Positions 55,020 to 63,230 of a stretch of DNA of 64,000 nt are shown in pieces. The stretch is from Acetobacter tropicalis. GTDB lineage: Bacteria; Pseudomonadota; Alphaproteobacteria; Acetobacterales; Acetobacteraceae. The position numbers and the translations under genes are program-made. Below the pieces are notes generated by a model. The model was not told the DNA's origin. It did not search any database and saw only the letters and a program-made list of their open reading frames with translations. The number at the start of each line of letters is the position of its first letter. Position 1 is the stretch's first letter. The stretch spans positions 1 through 64,000 of the forward strand of contig NZ_LHZQ01000216.1 in NCBI RefSeq assembly GCF_001580915.1. Direction: 5' to 3'.

Positions 55020-55784
55020 ATGGGCCGCGTGGACGGGAAAGTTGCCATTGTGAGTGGGGCTGCACTTGGTATTGGTAAAGCTGCAGCACTCCTTCTGGCG
55101 CAGGAAGGAGCCTCAGTTATTGTCGGTGATATTAATAAAGAGGAAGGACAGAAAACAGTTTCTGAAATTGAGGGGAAGGGTGGAAAGGCATTTTTCCTCC
55201 TCCTTGATGTGCGGAAGGAAGAAGACTGGAAATCCGTGATCGAGGGGGCTTTGTCCCGTTTCGGGCGGCTTGATATCATGGTGAATAATGCTGGCATTGC
55301 CTACAGTGGTTCCGTGGAAAGCACTACGCTGGAAGACTGGCGGCGAGTGCAATCAATTAATCTGGATGGTGTTTTTCTGGGTACGAAATATGCCATTGAG
55401 GGGATACGGCAACATGGTGCAGGCGGATCTATTATCAATCTTTCTTCAATTGAAGGGCTGATTGGTGACCCTGAACTCGCAGCTTATAATGCCAGCAAAG
55501 GCGGAGTGCGTATTTTTACAAAATCCTCAGCATTACATTGTGCAAAAGCGGGATATAAAATTCGGGTTAATTCCGTTCACCCGGGGTATATCTGGACGCC
55601 CATGGTGGCTGGCCTGACACAGGAAGATGAGGCAGCGCGCAAGAGGCTGGTTGATCTTCATCCTATTGGGCATCTGGGTGAACCTGACGATATTGCTTAT
55701 GGTATTCTTTACCTCGCTTCCGACGAATCAAAATTCGTCACGGGGAGCGAGTTGGTAATAGATGGCGGCTACACAGCGCAATAG
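55020..55784 (+). CDS. Short-chain dehydrogenase/reductase (SDR)
   Basis: A 254-residue classical SDR: NAD(P)-binding SGAALGIGKAAALLLAQEG, NNAGIAYSG, the catalytic Ser in INLSSIEGLIG, Tyr-x3-Lys in YNASKGG, and a C-terminal GSELVIDGGYTAQ. An aspartate at the end of the second strand (VGDINKEE) suggests NAD rather than NADP. The sequence resembles R-specific alcohol/cyclohexanol dehydrogenases and glucose 1-dehydrogenase-like SDRs; the substrate is not determinable. ATG 55020 is chosen because AAGGGA precedes it and the Rossmann fold starts there. Confidence 0.9.
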   Translation: MGRVDGKVAIVSGAALGIGKAAALLLAQEGASVIVGDINKEEGQKTVSEIEGKGGKAFFLLLDVRKEEDWKSVIEGALSRFGRLDIMVNNAGIAYSGSVESTTLEDWRRVQSINLDGVFLGTKYAIEGIRQHGAGGSIINLSSIEGLIGDPELAAYNASKGGVRIFTKSSALHCAKAGYKIRVNSVHPGYIWTPMVAGLTQEDEAARKRLVDLHPIGHLGEPDDIAYGILYLASDESKFVTGSELVIDGGYTAQ

Positions 55785-55910
55785 CCTGTTAGGGCAAAAA
55801 CAATACGCAGGGTTTATCCCGAATACTATTCTAATATTTCAGGGGAATAGGTGAGCGGAGGATGATCTGGCCACATTCCCCCCCCATTTTCTTTGCAGAG
55901 GCTTATCAGG

Positions 55911-58442
55911 ATGTCCACCTTACCCAATGGCCTGACAGATGCAGAAGCCAGAAAGCGATTACGTGAGGAAGGGCCGAATGATCTGGCGCGTTCAGGCAAT
56001 AGGTCGCGTTGGCGGGTGGTACTGGGTGTTCTGAAAGAACCTTTATTTCTGATGCTGTTGGGGGCTGGAGGAATTTATATTGCGCTGGGAGACTGGCATG
56101 AGGCTTTGCTGCTTGTTTCTCTGGGGTCTGCGTCTGTTTTTATTACGGTGGTGCAGGAAGTCAGGAGTGAACGGGTTCTTGATGCGCTACGTGACCTCAC
56201 CAGTCCCCGTGTCCTTGTTGTGCGAGACGGAACACAGCAGAGAATTGCGGGTAAGGACGTCGTGCGTGGAGACTGGATTGTTCTTGGAGAAGGGGATCGT
56301 GTGGCTGCGGATGCTCTGGTACGATCTGAAAACTCGTTGGAAGCAGATGAATCGTTACTGACTGGCGAATCTGTGCCTGTTCGTAAAAGTGCGGTTGAAA
56401 CGTATCCGGAACCACAGTCCCCCGGTGGAGATGAGAGCCCTTTTCTGTATGCCGGTAGCCTGATTGTGCGTGGGCAGGGAATGGCGGAAGTAACCGCAAC
56501 GGGGGCGCGGAGCGAAATAGGGCGCATAGGGGTGGCGCTGGAAAATATCCAGAGTGAAGCGCCGCATCTGGCGCGACAGACGGCAAGGCTGGTCAAGGTT
56601 TTGGCGCTGGTGGGGGTTGGAACCAGCGCTATCTTTGTGGTGCTGCACGGACTGATACGTGGCGGGTGGATGACGGCTTTTCTGGGGGGGATAGCCTTAA
56701 GTATGGCTCTTTTGCCAGAAGAATTCCCGCTTGTTCTGGCAGTCTTCCTGGTGATGGGGGCGTGGCGCATTACTCGGGCAGGTGTTCTTACCCGGCGCGC
56801 AGCAGCTATTGAGAGTCTTGGGTCTGCAACGGTTTTGTGTACGGATAAAACAGGCACACTGACGGAAAACCGTATGACAGTTACCGAAATTCAGACTGAC
56901 GCGGGAGGTATGATTGATGTGCGAAGTTCTGATCCATCTTCTCTGGATGGCACTGTAACACGCATCATTCATGTTGGACGGTATGCGTGTCAGCCTGATC
57001 CGTTTGATCCAATGGAAAAGGCATTTCATGAGATTTCCCGACATGAACAAGGACAAGAGAAACCGCTGAGTGTTGACCTTGTCCGGGATTATCCGTTTGG
57101 GGACGAAGTGTTGGCTATGGCCAATGTCTGGAAGCTGGAAAATGGTCGGCTTCTTGTTGCCAGTAAAGGCGCGCCTGAAGCGGTGATGGAGCTCTCCCAT
57201 CTCGGGTCTGATGCGCGCGCAGCATGGCGCAGGAAGGTGGATGAGATGGCTGCCCGTGGTCTGCGTGTTCTTGCCGTAGCAGAAGCCTTGCATGAGGAAG
57301 AAAAGCCTCTGCCGGAAGCACAATCCGGATTTTCTTTCACGTTCCTCGGTCTTGTGGGGCTGACGGACCCCCTGCGCGCCAATGTGAGAGATGCTATTGC
57401 GGAATGTAAAACTGCTGGAATTCGTGTTGTCATGATCACGGGAGATTATCCGCTGACAGCGCAAGCTATTGCCAGAGAGGCAGGAATACGGGCTGAGAAG
57501 GTTCTAACGGGGGCAGACCTTGAAGATACAAGTGGGCTACCGTTATCGGACCGCGTGAAAGACATTGATGTTTTTGCCCGCATTCGACCCGCGCAGAAAC
57601 TGGAGATTGTGCAGGCCTTGCAAAGTAATGGTGATGTTGTTGCCATGACGGGTGATGGCGTGAATGATGCCCCAGCCCTGAAGGCCGCCCAGATTGGTAT
57701 TGCCATGGGGCAGAGAGGCAGCGATGTGGCACGTGAAGCCAGTGCAATTGTACTCCTGAATGATGACTTCAGTTCTATTGTAAAAACCATACGCCTTGGA
57801 CGCAGGATTTATGATAATCTGCACAAAGCCATGGGATTTATTTTGGCGGCCCATGTGCCTATAGCTGGTTTGGCCATTATTCCCCTGTTTTCAGGTCTGC
57901 CTCTTATTCTTCTTCCTGCGCATATCGCTTTTCTTGAAATTGTTGTCGATCCTATCTGCTCTATCGCGTTTGAGGCGGAGCCTGAGGAGGCCGATCTGAT
58001 GGTGCGGCCACCGCGTGACTCTTACCGGCCGTTGTTTTCTGGCTCACTTATGCTCTGGAGTGGAGTGCAGGGAGGTATAGTCCTCATAGCCCTGTGTCTG
58101 GTTCTGTTTATGGGGACATGGCGGGGAATGGCAGAAGAAACGCTGCGCTCTCTGGTATTTGTAACCCTTATGCTGGGGGATGTTGTTCTTGTTCTGGTAA
58201 ACCGCTCCTTTGATACCTCTCCCTTCCGTGCTTTGGTCCGACCTAATCCTGTTTTGTGGGGTGTGCTTGCCTTTGATGCCGTGTTGCTGACTTTAATTCT
58301 GAGTTTTTCACCAACACGCAATCTTTTCCGATTGGGGAGCGTTACTTTGCGTGATGTGGGAATTTGCATTTTTGTCAGTCTGATTGCTTTACTGATTATG
58401 GAGTTTATGAAGCGGTTTTGGCAGGCTTCCTTGAAGAATTAG
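55911..58442 (+). CDS. Cation-translocating P-type ATPase
   Basis: An 843-residue P-type ATPase with the P2-type layout: N-terminal cation ATPase domain (GLTDAEARKRLREEGPNDLA), actuator TGES motif (LLTGESVPVRKS), phosphorylation site DKTGTLT at Asp312, KGAPEAVMEL in the nucleotide domain, and hinge MTGDGVNDAPALKAAQIGIAMG. The fourth membrane helix reads PEEFP (269-273) where Ca2+ pumps have PEGLP. Two helices near the C-terminus contain EIVVDPICSIAFEAEPEEAD. It belongs to a bacterial group whose ion is not established; Ca2+, Mg2+, Mn2+ or H+ are possible. ATG 55911 is preferred to an in-frame TTG at 55893. It starts 126 bases after the SDR on the same strand. Confidence 0.92.
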   Translation: MSTLPNGLTDAEARKRLREEGPNDLARSGNRSRWRVVLGVLKEPLFLMLLGAGGIYIALGDWHEALLLVSLGSASVFITVVQEVRSERVLDALRDLTSPRVLVVRDGTQQRIAGKDVVRGDWIVLGEGDRVAADALVRSENSLEADESLLTGESVPVRKSAVETYPEPQSPGGDESPFLYAGSLIVRGQGMAEVTATGARSEIGRIGVALENIQSEAPHLARQTARLVKVLALVGVGTSAIFVVLHGLIRGGWMTAFLGGIALSMALLPEEFPLVLAVFLVMGAWRITRAGVLTRRAAAIESLGSATVLCTDKTGTLTENRMTVTEIQTDAGGMIDVRSSDPSSLDGTVTRIIHVGRYACQPDPFDPMEKAFHEISRHEQGQEKPLSVDLVRDYPFGDEVLAMANVWKLENGRLLVASKGAPEAVMELSHLGSDARAAWRRKVDEMAARGLRVLAVAEALHEEEKPLPEAQSGFSFTFLGLVGLTDPLRANVRDAIAECKTAGIRVVMITGDYPLTAQAIAREAGIRAEKVLTGADLEDTSGLPLSDRVKDIDVFARIRPAQKLEIVQALQSNGDVVAMTGDGVNDAPALKAAQIGIAMGQRGSDVAREASAIVLLNDDFSSIVKTIRLGRRIYDNLHKAMGFILAAHVPIAGLAIIPLFSGLPLILLPAHIAFLEIVVDPICSIAFEAEPEEADLMVRPPRDSYRPLFSGSLMLWSGVQGGIVLIALCLVLFMGTWRGMAEETLRSLVFVTLMLGDVVLVLVNRSFDTSPFRALVRPNPVLWGVLAFDAVLLTLILSFSPTRNLFRLGSVTLRDVGICIFVSLIALLIMEFMKRFWQASLKN

Positions 58443-58447
58443 TACGG

Positions 58448-58479
58448 CTCATTTCTCCAGACGGAGGAGAAGAAATGAG
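58448..58479 (+). terminator. Hairpin after the P-type ATPase gene
   Basis: A 9-bp stem (58448-58456 with 58471-58479) lies 5 bases past the stop, with a competing inner CTCC/GGAG pair. It lacks a U tract, so it may be a weak or factor-dependent terminator. The rest of the gap to 58727 holds the promoter for the next operon. Confidence 0.4.
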
Positions 58480-58663
58480 GCTACGTTCTTTACAAATGTA
58501 GGGCCAGAACTTCGTTTGCCACCAAAAGACACTTTTTTGTCAAAATGCAATCCGGTCATTTTATGGGGGACTGAAATATCTACAAAGCCATCAAGTTAAG
58601 GTGAGGGCAGCTTCTGCGTTTGGCCGGCGAAGAGAATGGTGATTGACACTCATTTTTTAATAC

Positions 58664-58677
58664 ACTAACTGGTTAGT
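58664..58677. promoter_or_regulatory. Perfect 14-base palindrome upstream of the aldehyde dehydrogenase gene
   Basis: ACTAACTGGTTAGT is a perfect palindrome 50 bases before the start codon, in the style of a TetR-family operator. No regulator gene lies in the window, so the binding protein is unknown. Confidence 0.5.
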
Positions 58678-58727
58678 AACACCGATTTCCAACTGCAATA
58701 ACACATAATCAAAAACAGGGCGGTGCA

Positions 58728-60227
58728 ATGACTACGAACACTCAAAAGCTTTCTTTGCCCGAAAACCCACGTCACTTCGGGTTGTATATCAATGGTCGTT
58801 GGGTTGAGACTGCTGGCCGCAAAGTTATGGAACGCTATAGCCCTGCGCATGGCGTTCTTGTGACGAAAACAACCGGTGGCACGGAAAAGGATGTTAATGA
58901 GGCTGTTGCCGTAGCCAGAAAGGCATTTGAGAACCGCAGTTGGGCAGGATTATCCGGCCAACAGCGTGCGGATGTGCTTTTGAAGGCGGCAAATCTTATT
59001 CGGGATCGTGCGGAAGAACTGGCGGTGCTGGAAACTCTGGAAACAGGCAAGCCCATCACACAGTCCCGTGGGGAAATTCAGGCCAGTGCTGGTATTTACG
59101 AGTACGCAGCCGGGGCGGCCCGCATGTTGCATGGCGACAGCTTTAATAACCTTGGTGATAACGTGTTTGGGCTTGTCACCAGAGAGCCGATTGGTGTGGT
59201 TGGGCTGATTACACCGTGGAACTTCCCTTTTTTCATTCTCTCGGAGCGTCTACCCTTCATTCTGGCATCAGGCTGTACGGTTGTTGCGAAGCCGAGTGAT
59301 CTGACATCCGCCACAACTTTGATCATGGCCGAAATCCTTACACAGGCAGGCCTGCCAGATGGGGTATTCAATGTAGTGACGGGTGCTGGAAGTGTGGTGG
59401 GGGAGGTGCTCTCACATCATCCAGATATTGATATGCTGTCTTTCACGGGCTCGACATCTGTTGGCAAGCGGGTTCTGGCTGCGTCCGCTGGGAACTTCAA
59501 AAAACTAAGCCTGGAGCTTGGTGGGAAAAATCCGCATGTCGTATTTGCCGATGCACGGCTTGAAGAGGCCGTGGATGGCGTGATCTTTGGCTTCTGTTTT
59601 AATGCAGGGCAATGTTGTGTGGGTGGAAGCCGGCTGCTTGTTGAAAAATCCATTCAGGCAGAGTTTGAACATCTTCTCGTTGAAAAGCTTGGGCGTTTGC
59701 GTGTGGGAGATCCGCTGGACCCAGAAACGCAGGTTGGCGCAATTGTTAGTGACAAGCAACACGAAACGATTTGTGACTATATTGAACGTGGCACAAAACA
59801 GGGCGCACGTTTACTGACACAGGGAAGTGTTAGCACAACCGTTAAGGGACTGTTTGTTCAACCAACCATTTTCTCTGACGTTACGTCTGAGATGGATATT
59901 GCAACAGACGAAATTTTTGGGCCTGTTCTGAGTATATTGCCGTTTGAAACGGTAAATGAGGCGATTACCATAGCGAATACGACCATTTACGGGCTTTCAG
60001 CGACAATCTGGACCCAGAATCTCTCTCATGCCATGGATGCAGTAAGAGGTATCCGTGCGGGCCGTGTGTGGGTTAATACCACTATTTCTGGTGGACCAGA
60101 GCTGCCGGCTGGTGGGTTCAAGCAATCAGGCATTGGCCGGGAGACCGGCATTTACGGTGTAGAGGAATATACCGAAATCAAAGCGACGCACATTGCCTTT
60201 GGTCCTCGTACCCCTTGGGTGTCGTGA
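58728..60227 (+). CDS. Aldehyde dehydrogenase, L-sorbosone-dehydrogenase-like
   Basis: A 499-residue NAD(P)-dependent aldehyde dehydrogenase. The catalytic residues are Glu263 (LELGGKNPH) and Cys297 (GQCCVGG); the cofactor loop is GSTSVGKRVL and ITPWNFPFF is present. Length and linkage to a GMC oxidoreductase of 531 residues directly downstream recall the sndh-sdh pair of Gluconobacter oxydans, in which the aldehyde dehydrogenase converts L-sorbosone to 2-keto-L-gulonate. That substrate is inference from size, order and family; betaine-aldehyde-type activity is the alternative. AGGGCGG precedes the ATG, and the stop overlaps the next start (TGATG). Confidence 0.9.
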   Translation: MTTNTQKLSLPENPRHFGLYINGRWVETAGRKVMERYSPAHGVLVTKTTGGTEKDVNEAVAVARKAFENRSWAGLSGQQRADVLLKAANLIRDRAEELAVLETLETGKPITQSRGEIQASAGIYEYAAGAARMLHGDSFNNLGDNVFGLVTREPIGVVGLITPWNFPFFILSERLPFILASGCTVVAKPSDLTSATTLIMAEILTQAGLPDGVFNVVTGAGSVVGEVLSHHPDIDMLSFTGSTSVGKRVLAASAGNFKKLSLELGGKNPHVVFADARLEEAVDGVIFGFCFNAGQCCVGGSRLLVEKSIQAEFEHLLVEKLGRLRVGDPLDPETQVGAIVSDKQHETICDYIERGTKQGARLLTQGSVSTTVKGLFVQPTIFSDVTSEMDIATDEIFGPVLSILPFETVNEAITIANTTIYGLSATIWTQNLSHAMDAVRGIRAGRVWVNTTISGGPELPAGGFKQSGIGRETGIYGVEEYTEIKATHIAFGPRTPWVS

Positions 60228-61822
60228 TGTCGGCTGGTTATGACTTCATTATTGTGGGGGGCGGCACAGCTGGGTGCGTGCTGGCCAACCGGCTGAGTCA
60301 AAATCCTAGTGCGCGGGTATTGCTTCTGGAAGCAGGAAAAGCCGACAATCATCCGTTTATTCACATGCCCATAGGGTTTGCGAAAATGACAGGTGGTCCT
60401 TACACGTGGGGTTTTCACACTGTACCACAGGTACACGCACAAAACCGTAGAATCCCCTATGTGCAGGCGCGTGTGCTGGGGGGCGGAAGCTCTATCAATG
60501 CTGAAGTTTTTACACGAGGCGTTGCACAAGATTACGATCGATGGGCTAATGAGGAGGGATGCGCAGGTTGGTCTGCCAAGGATGTGCAGCCGTATTTTCT
60601 CCGGTCCGAAGGAAAAGAGTTCTTTGCCACAAAATATCATGGCACGGATGGCCCTTTAGGCGTATCCAGCATTGCGGCGCCCATGCCGGTAACGCGGGCG
60701 TTTGTGCAGGCCTGTCAGCAATATGGCATTCCTTATAATCCGGATTTTAACGGTGCATTGCAGGCAGGAGCAGGAGTTTATCAAACAACCACCCGGAATG
60801 CGCGGCGATGTTCTACGGCTGTGGGGTATTTGCGGCCCGTAATCAAGCGTCCTAATTTGCAAGTGGAAACCAACTGTTTAACCACCCGTGTCCTTTTTTC
60901 AAATAACAGGACAAGCGGTGTGGAGTACATCCAAAAGGGCAAGAAACACGTCGCGTATGCCGATGCAGAAGTTATTATTACTGCGGGGGCCATAGGTTCT
61001 CCCAAGATCATGATGCTCTCTGGTATTGGGCCTTCGGCTCATTTGAAAGATCATGGCATACCTGTTGTTGCTGACCTGCCCGGTGTTGGGAGCAACCTGA
61101 GCGATCACTATGGCATTGATATCGTCTATGAACTTAAAAATCCGATAAGCCTTGATCGTTACAATAAAGCTCACATGATGATGTGGGCTGGTTTACAATA
61201 TCTTCTGTTCAAATCCGGACCAGTGACATCCAATGTGGTCGAAGGGGGCGCATTTTGGCACTCTGATAGCCAGGAGAGTGTGCCTGACCTGCAATTCCAC
61301 TTTCTGGCAGGGGCAGGAGTAGAGGCGGGTGTGCCCAATATACCCTCTGGTTCTGGCTGCACGCTGAATTCTTATGTGTTGCGCCCCAAGAGTAGGGGAA
61401 CCGTCCGGCTGAACAGTGCGAACCCTGAAGATCGTGTTCTGGTTGATCCGAATTTTCTAGCAGAGCCTGAAGATGTGCGCAGTTCCGTGGAAGGGGTGCG
61501 CATCAGCCGTGAGATCATGAGTCAGCCGAATATGCAGAAGCATGTCAAACGGGCTCATTTTCCGGATAATACAGTAAAAACTCGAGAAGATCTGGTTCGC
61601 TACGCACGGCAGTATGGCAGAACATCTTACCATCCCAATGGAACCTGCAAAATGGGGACGGATGAGATGGCTGTTGTTGATCCGAGCCTGAAAGTGCGGG
61701 GAGTTGACGGGTTGAGGATTTGTGATTCCTCAGTCCTTCCTAGCCTTATCGGCTCCAATACAAATGCTGTTACTGTAATGATATCAGAAAAAGCAAGTGA
61801 TATCATTTCTTCTTCTTACTAA
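60227..61822 (+). CDS. GMC-family FAD oxidoreductase, L-sorbose/choline-dehydrogenase-like
   Basis: A 531-residue glucose-methanol-choline oxidoreductase. FAD-binding GGGTAGCVLANRLS lies at 11-24, the GMC signature at VLGGGSSINAEVFTRG, and the catalytic His469 (HPNGTCKMG) and Asn513 (GSNTNA) near the C-terminus, matching the His-Asn pair of the family. It has no signal peptide, so it acts in the cytoplasm or at its membrane face. It would oxidise an alcohol to the aldehyde used by the upstream dehydrogenase; L-sorbose to L-sorbosone is the most attractive pairing. Start by one-base stop/start overlap. Confidence 0.9.
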   Translation: MSAGYDFIIVGGGTAGCVLANRLSQNPSARVLLLEAGKADNHPFIHMPIGFAKMTGGPYTWGFHTVPQVHAQNRRIPYVQARVLGGGSSINAEVFTRGVAQDYDRWANEEGCAGWSAKDVQPYFLRSEGKEFFATKYHGTDGPLGVSSIAAPMPVTRAFVQACQQYGIPYNPDFNGALQAGAGVYQTTTRNARRCSTAVGYLRPVIKRPNLQVETNCLTTRVLFSNNRTSGVEYIQKGKKHVAYADAEVIITAGAIGSPKIMMLSGIGPSAHLKDHGIPVVADLPGVGSNLSDHYGIDIVYELKNPISLDRYNKAHMMMWAGLQYLLFKSGPVTSNVVEGGAFWHSDSQESVPDLQFHFLAGAGVEAGVPNIPSGSGCTLNSYVLRPKSRGTVRLNSANPEDRVLVDPNFLAEPEDVRSSVEGVRISREIMSQPNMQKHVKRAHFPDNTVKTREDLVRYARQYGRTSYHPNGTCKMGTDEMAVVDPSLKVRGVDGLRICDSSVLPSLIGSNTNAVTVMISEKASDIISSSY

Positions 61823-61843
61823 AAATCATTCGTATATATTAAA

Positions 61844-61873
61844 GCAGAAATGATACCGAAATATCATTTCTGC
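61844..61873. promoter_or_regulatory. Perfect 12-bp inverted repeat upstream of the sugar permease gene
   Basis: GCAGAAATGATA (61844-61855) and TATCATTTCTGC (61862-61873) flank a 6-base loop, 41 bases before the permease ATG. There is no T run. The right arm's TATCATTTCT also occurs at 61801-61810 inside the end of the GMC gene. It may be an operator, an attenuating hairpin or an mRNA processing site between genes. Confidence 0.55.
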
Positions 61874-61914
61874 ACTACCATTGGGTCATGTACATCCGCC
61901 AAAGGAGTGCTGCT

Positions 61915-63192
61915 ATGGAGTGTTCAGTTGCGATAAAGGATAATATGCAAGAGAAATCAGGGGTTTTGGACTTTCTGTCTTTCTCCATGTTTTTCCTGTT
62001 TGGAGGCATTACCAGTCTAAATGATGTGGTTATGCCAAAACTAAAAGAAGTTTTTGACCTGAACTATACTCAGATGACGACTGTTCAGTTCTGTTTTTTT
62101 GCCAGCTATTTCCTTATTTCTATTCCAGCTTCTCATATGATCAAAAAAAATGGTTATATGAGGACTCTTGTTATAGGTCTTATTCTGATCGCATTAGGGT
62201 GTCTGTGCTTTATTCCCGCTACATGGTCAGCGCGCTTTTTGGTTTTTCTGTTAGCTTTGTTTGTGGTGGCGGCGGGTATCACAATTATTCAGGTTACGGC
62301 AAACCCGCTTATCATTTCCCTTAGCAACAAAAGAAATGTCTCATCACGGCTGACATTCGCCCATGCGTGTAATTCACTGGGGACAGTTGTTGCGCCTTAT
62401 CTTGGGGCCATGATTATCTTGCGCCATCACCCAGAAGAGAGTTTTCTGGGAAAGATAGCGGCGTATTTTTCTGCTCAGAACATGTCTGAAGGCGCAATAG
62501 ATATTAGCATCTGTTATCTGATTGTCTCTGTTTTTATTTTCTTTTGGTCATTATTGACCTGGGTAAACCGCAGTAAACTCAAAGATAACTATTTTCATGA
62601 AGGGAGTGTTCTGAAAGCCATTGAGCTATTCAGGGATAAACATTTCAGCTTCGGCGTTGCGGCCATGTTTTTTTATATCGGCGCAGAAGTTACTATTGGG
62701 AGCCTTCTGGTTAATTATCTTGTTTTGCCAGATACGTTACATTTAACATCTGAAGAGGCAGGGAAACATCTTGCCTTTTATTGGGGCGGCCTGCTGTGTG
62801 GACGTTTACTGGGTATTGTGTTCCTACGGGCCATAGCACCTTCCATTCTTTTGGCAGTTTACGGTTCCTTCGCTTTTTTGCTGGTTATTCTCTCCATTGT
62901 GTCAACGGGAAGTGTCGCTGGATGGGCAATGTTGGCGGTTGGGTTGTGTAATTCAGTCATGTTCCCCTTGATTTTTTCACTGACCTCCATGGATCTTGGG
63001 CATCGTGCTTCTGAAGGCTCAGGTTTGATTTGTATGGCGATTGTCGGTGGCGCATTTGTTCCTGTTCTAACAGGACGGTTTGCGGATGTTACCAGCTTAA
63101 ATATTGCGTTCATCATACCGGCGCTTTGTTATCTGGTTGTTATATTTTTCGGAATTTATTCCCGTTATTTTCACCATAAAGTATTTTCCTAA
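61915..63192 (+). CDS. Sugar MFS permease, FucP/GluP (FHS) family
   Basis: A 425-residue, 12-helix major facilitator permease of the fucose/glucose/galactose:H+ symporter family. Family marks are FLFGGITSLNDVVMPKLKEV in helix 1, ITIIQVTANPLI in the first half, FYIGAEVTIGSLLVNYL at the start of the second half, and FPLIFSLTSMDLGHRASEGS. It would bring a hexose or ketose such as L-sorbose to the dehydrogenase pair encoded upstream. ATG 61915 follows AAAGGAG by 7 bases; an earlier in-frame ATG at 61888 has no ribosome site. Confidence 0.9.
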   Translation: MECSVAIKDNMQEKSGVLDFLSFSMFFLFGGITSLNDVVMPKLKEVFDLNYTQMTTVQFCFFASYFLISIPASHMIKKNGYMRTLVIGLILIALGCLCFIPATWSARFLVFLLALFVVAAGITIIQVTANPLIISLSNKRNVSSRLTFAHACNSLGTVVAPYLGAMIILRHHPEESFLGKIAAYFSAQNMSEGAIDISICYLIVSVFIFFWSLLTWVNRSKLKDNYFHEGSVLKAIELFRDKHFSFGVAAMFFYIGAEVTIGSLLVNYLVLPDTLHLTSEEAGKHLAFYWGGLLCGRLLGIVFLRAIAPSILLAVYGSFAFLLVILSIVSTGSVAGWAMLAVGLCNSVMFPLIFSLTSMDLGHRASEGSGLICMAIVGGAFVPVLTGRFADVTSLNIAFIIPALCYLVVIFFGIYSRYFHHKVFS

Positions 63193-63230
63193 GCATAAGC
63201 AGCAGTAAAAAAATAAAAAAGGAAGCTGTC

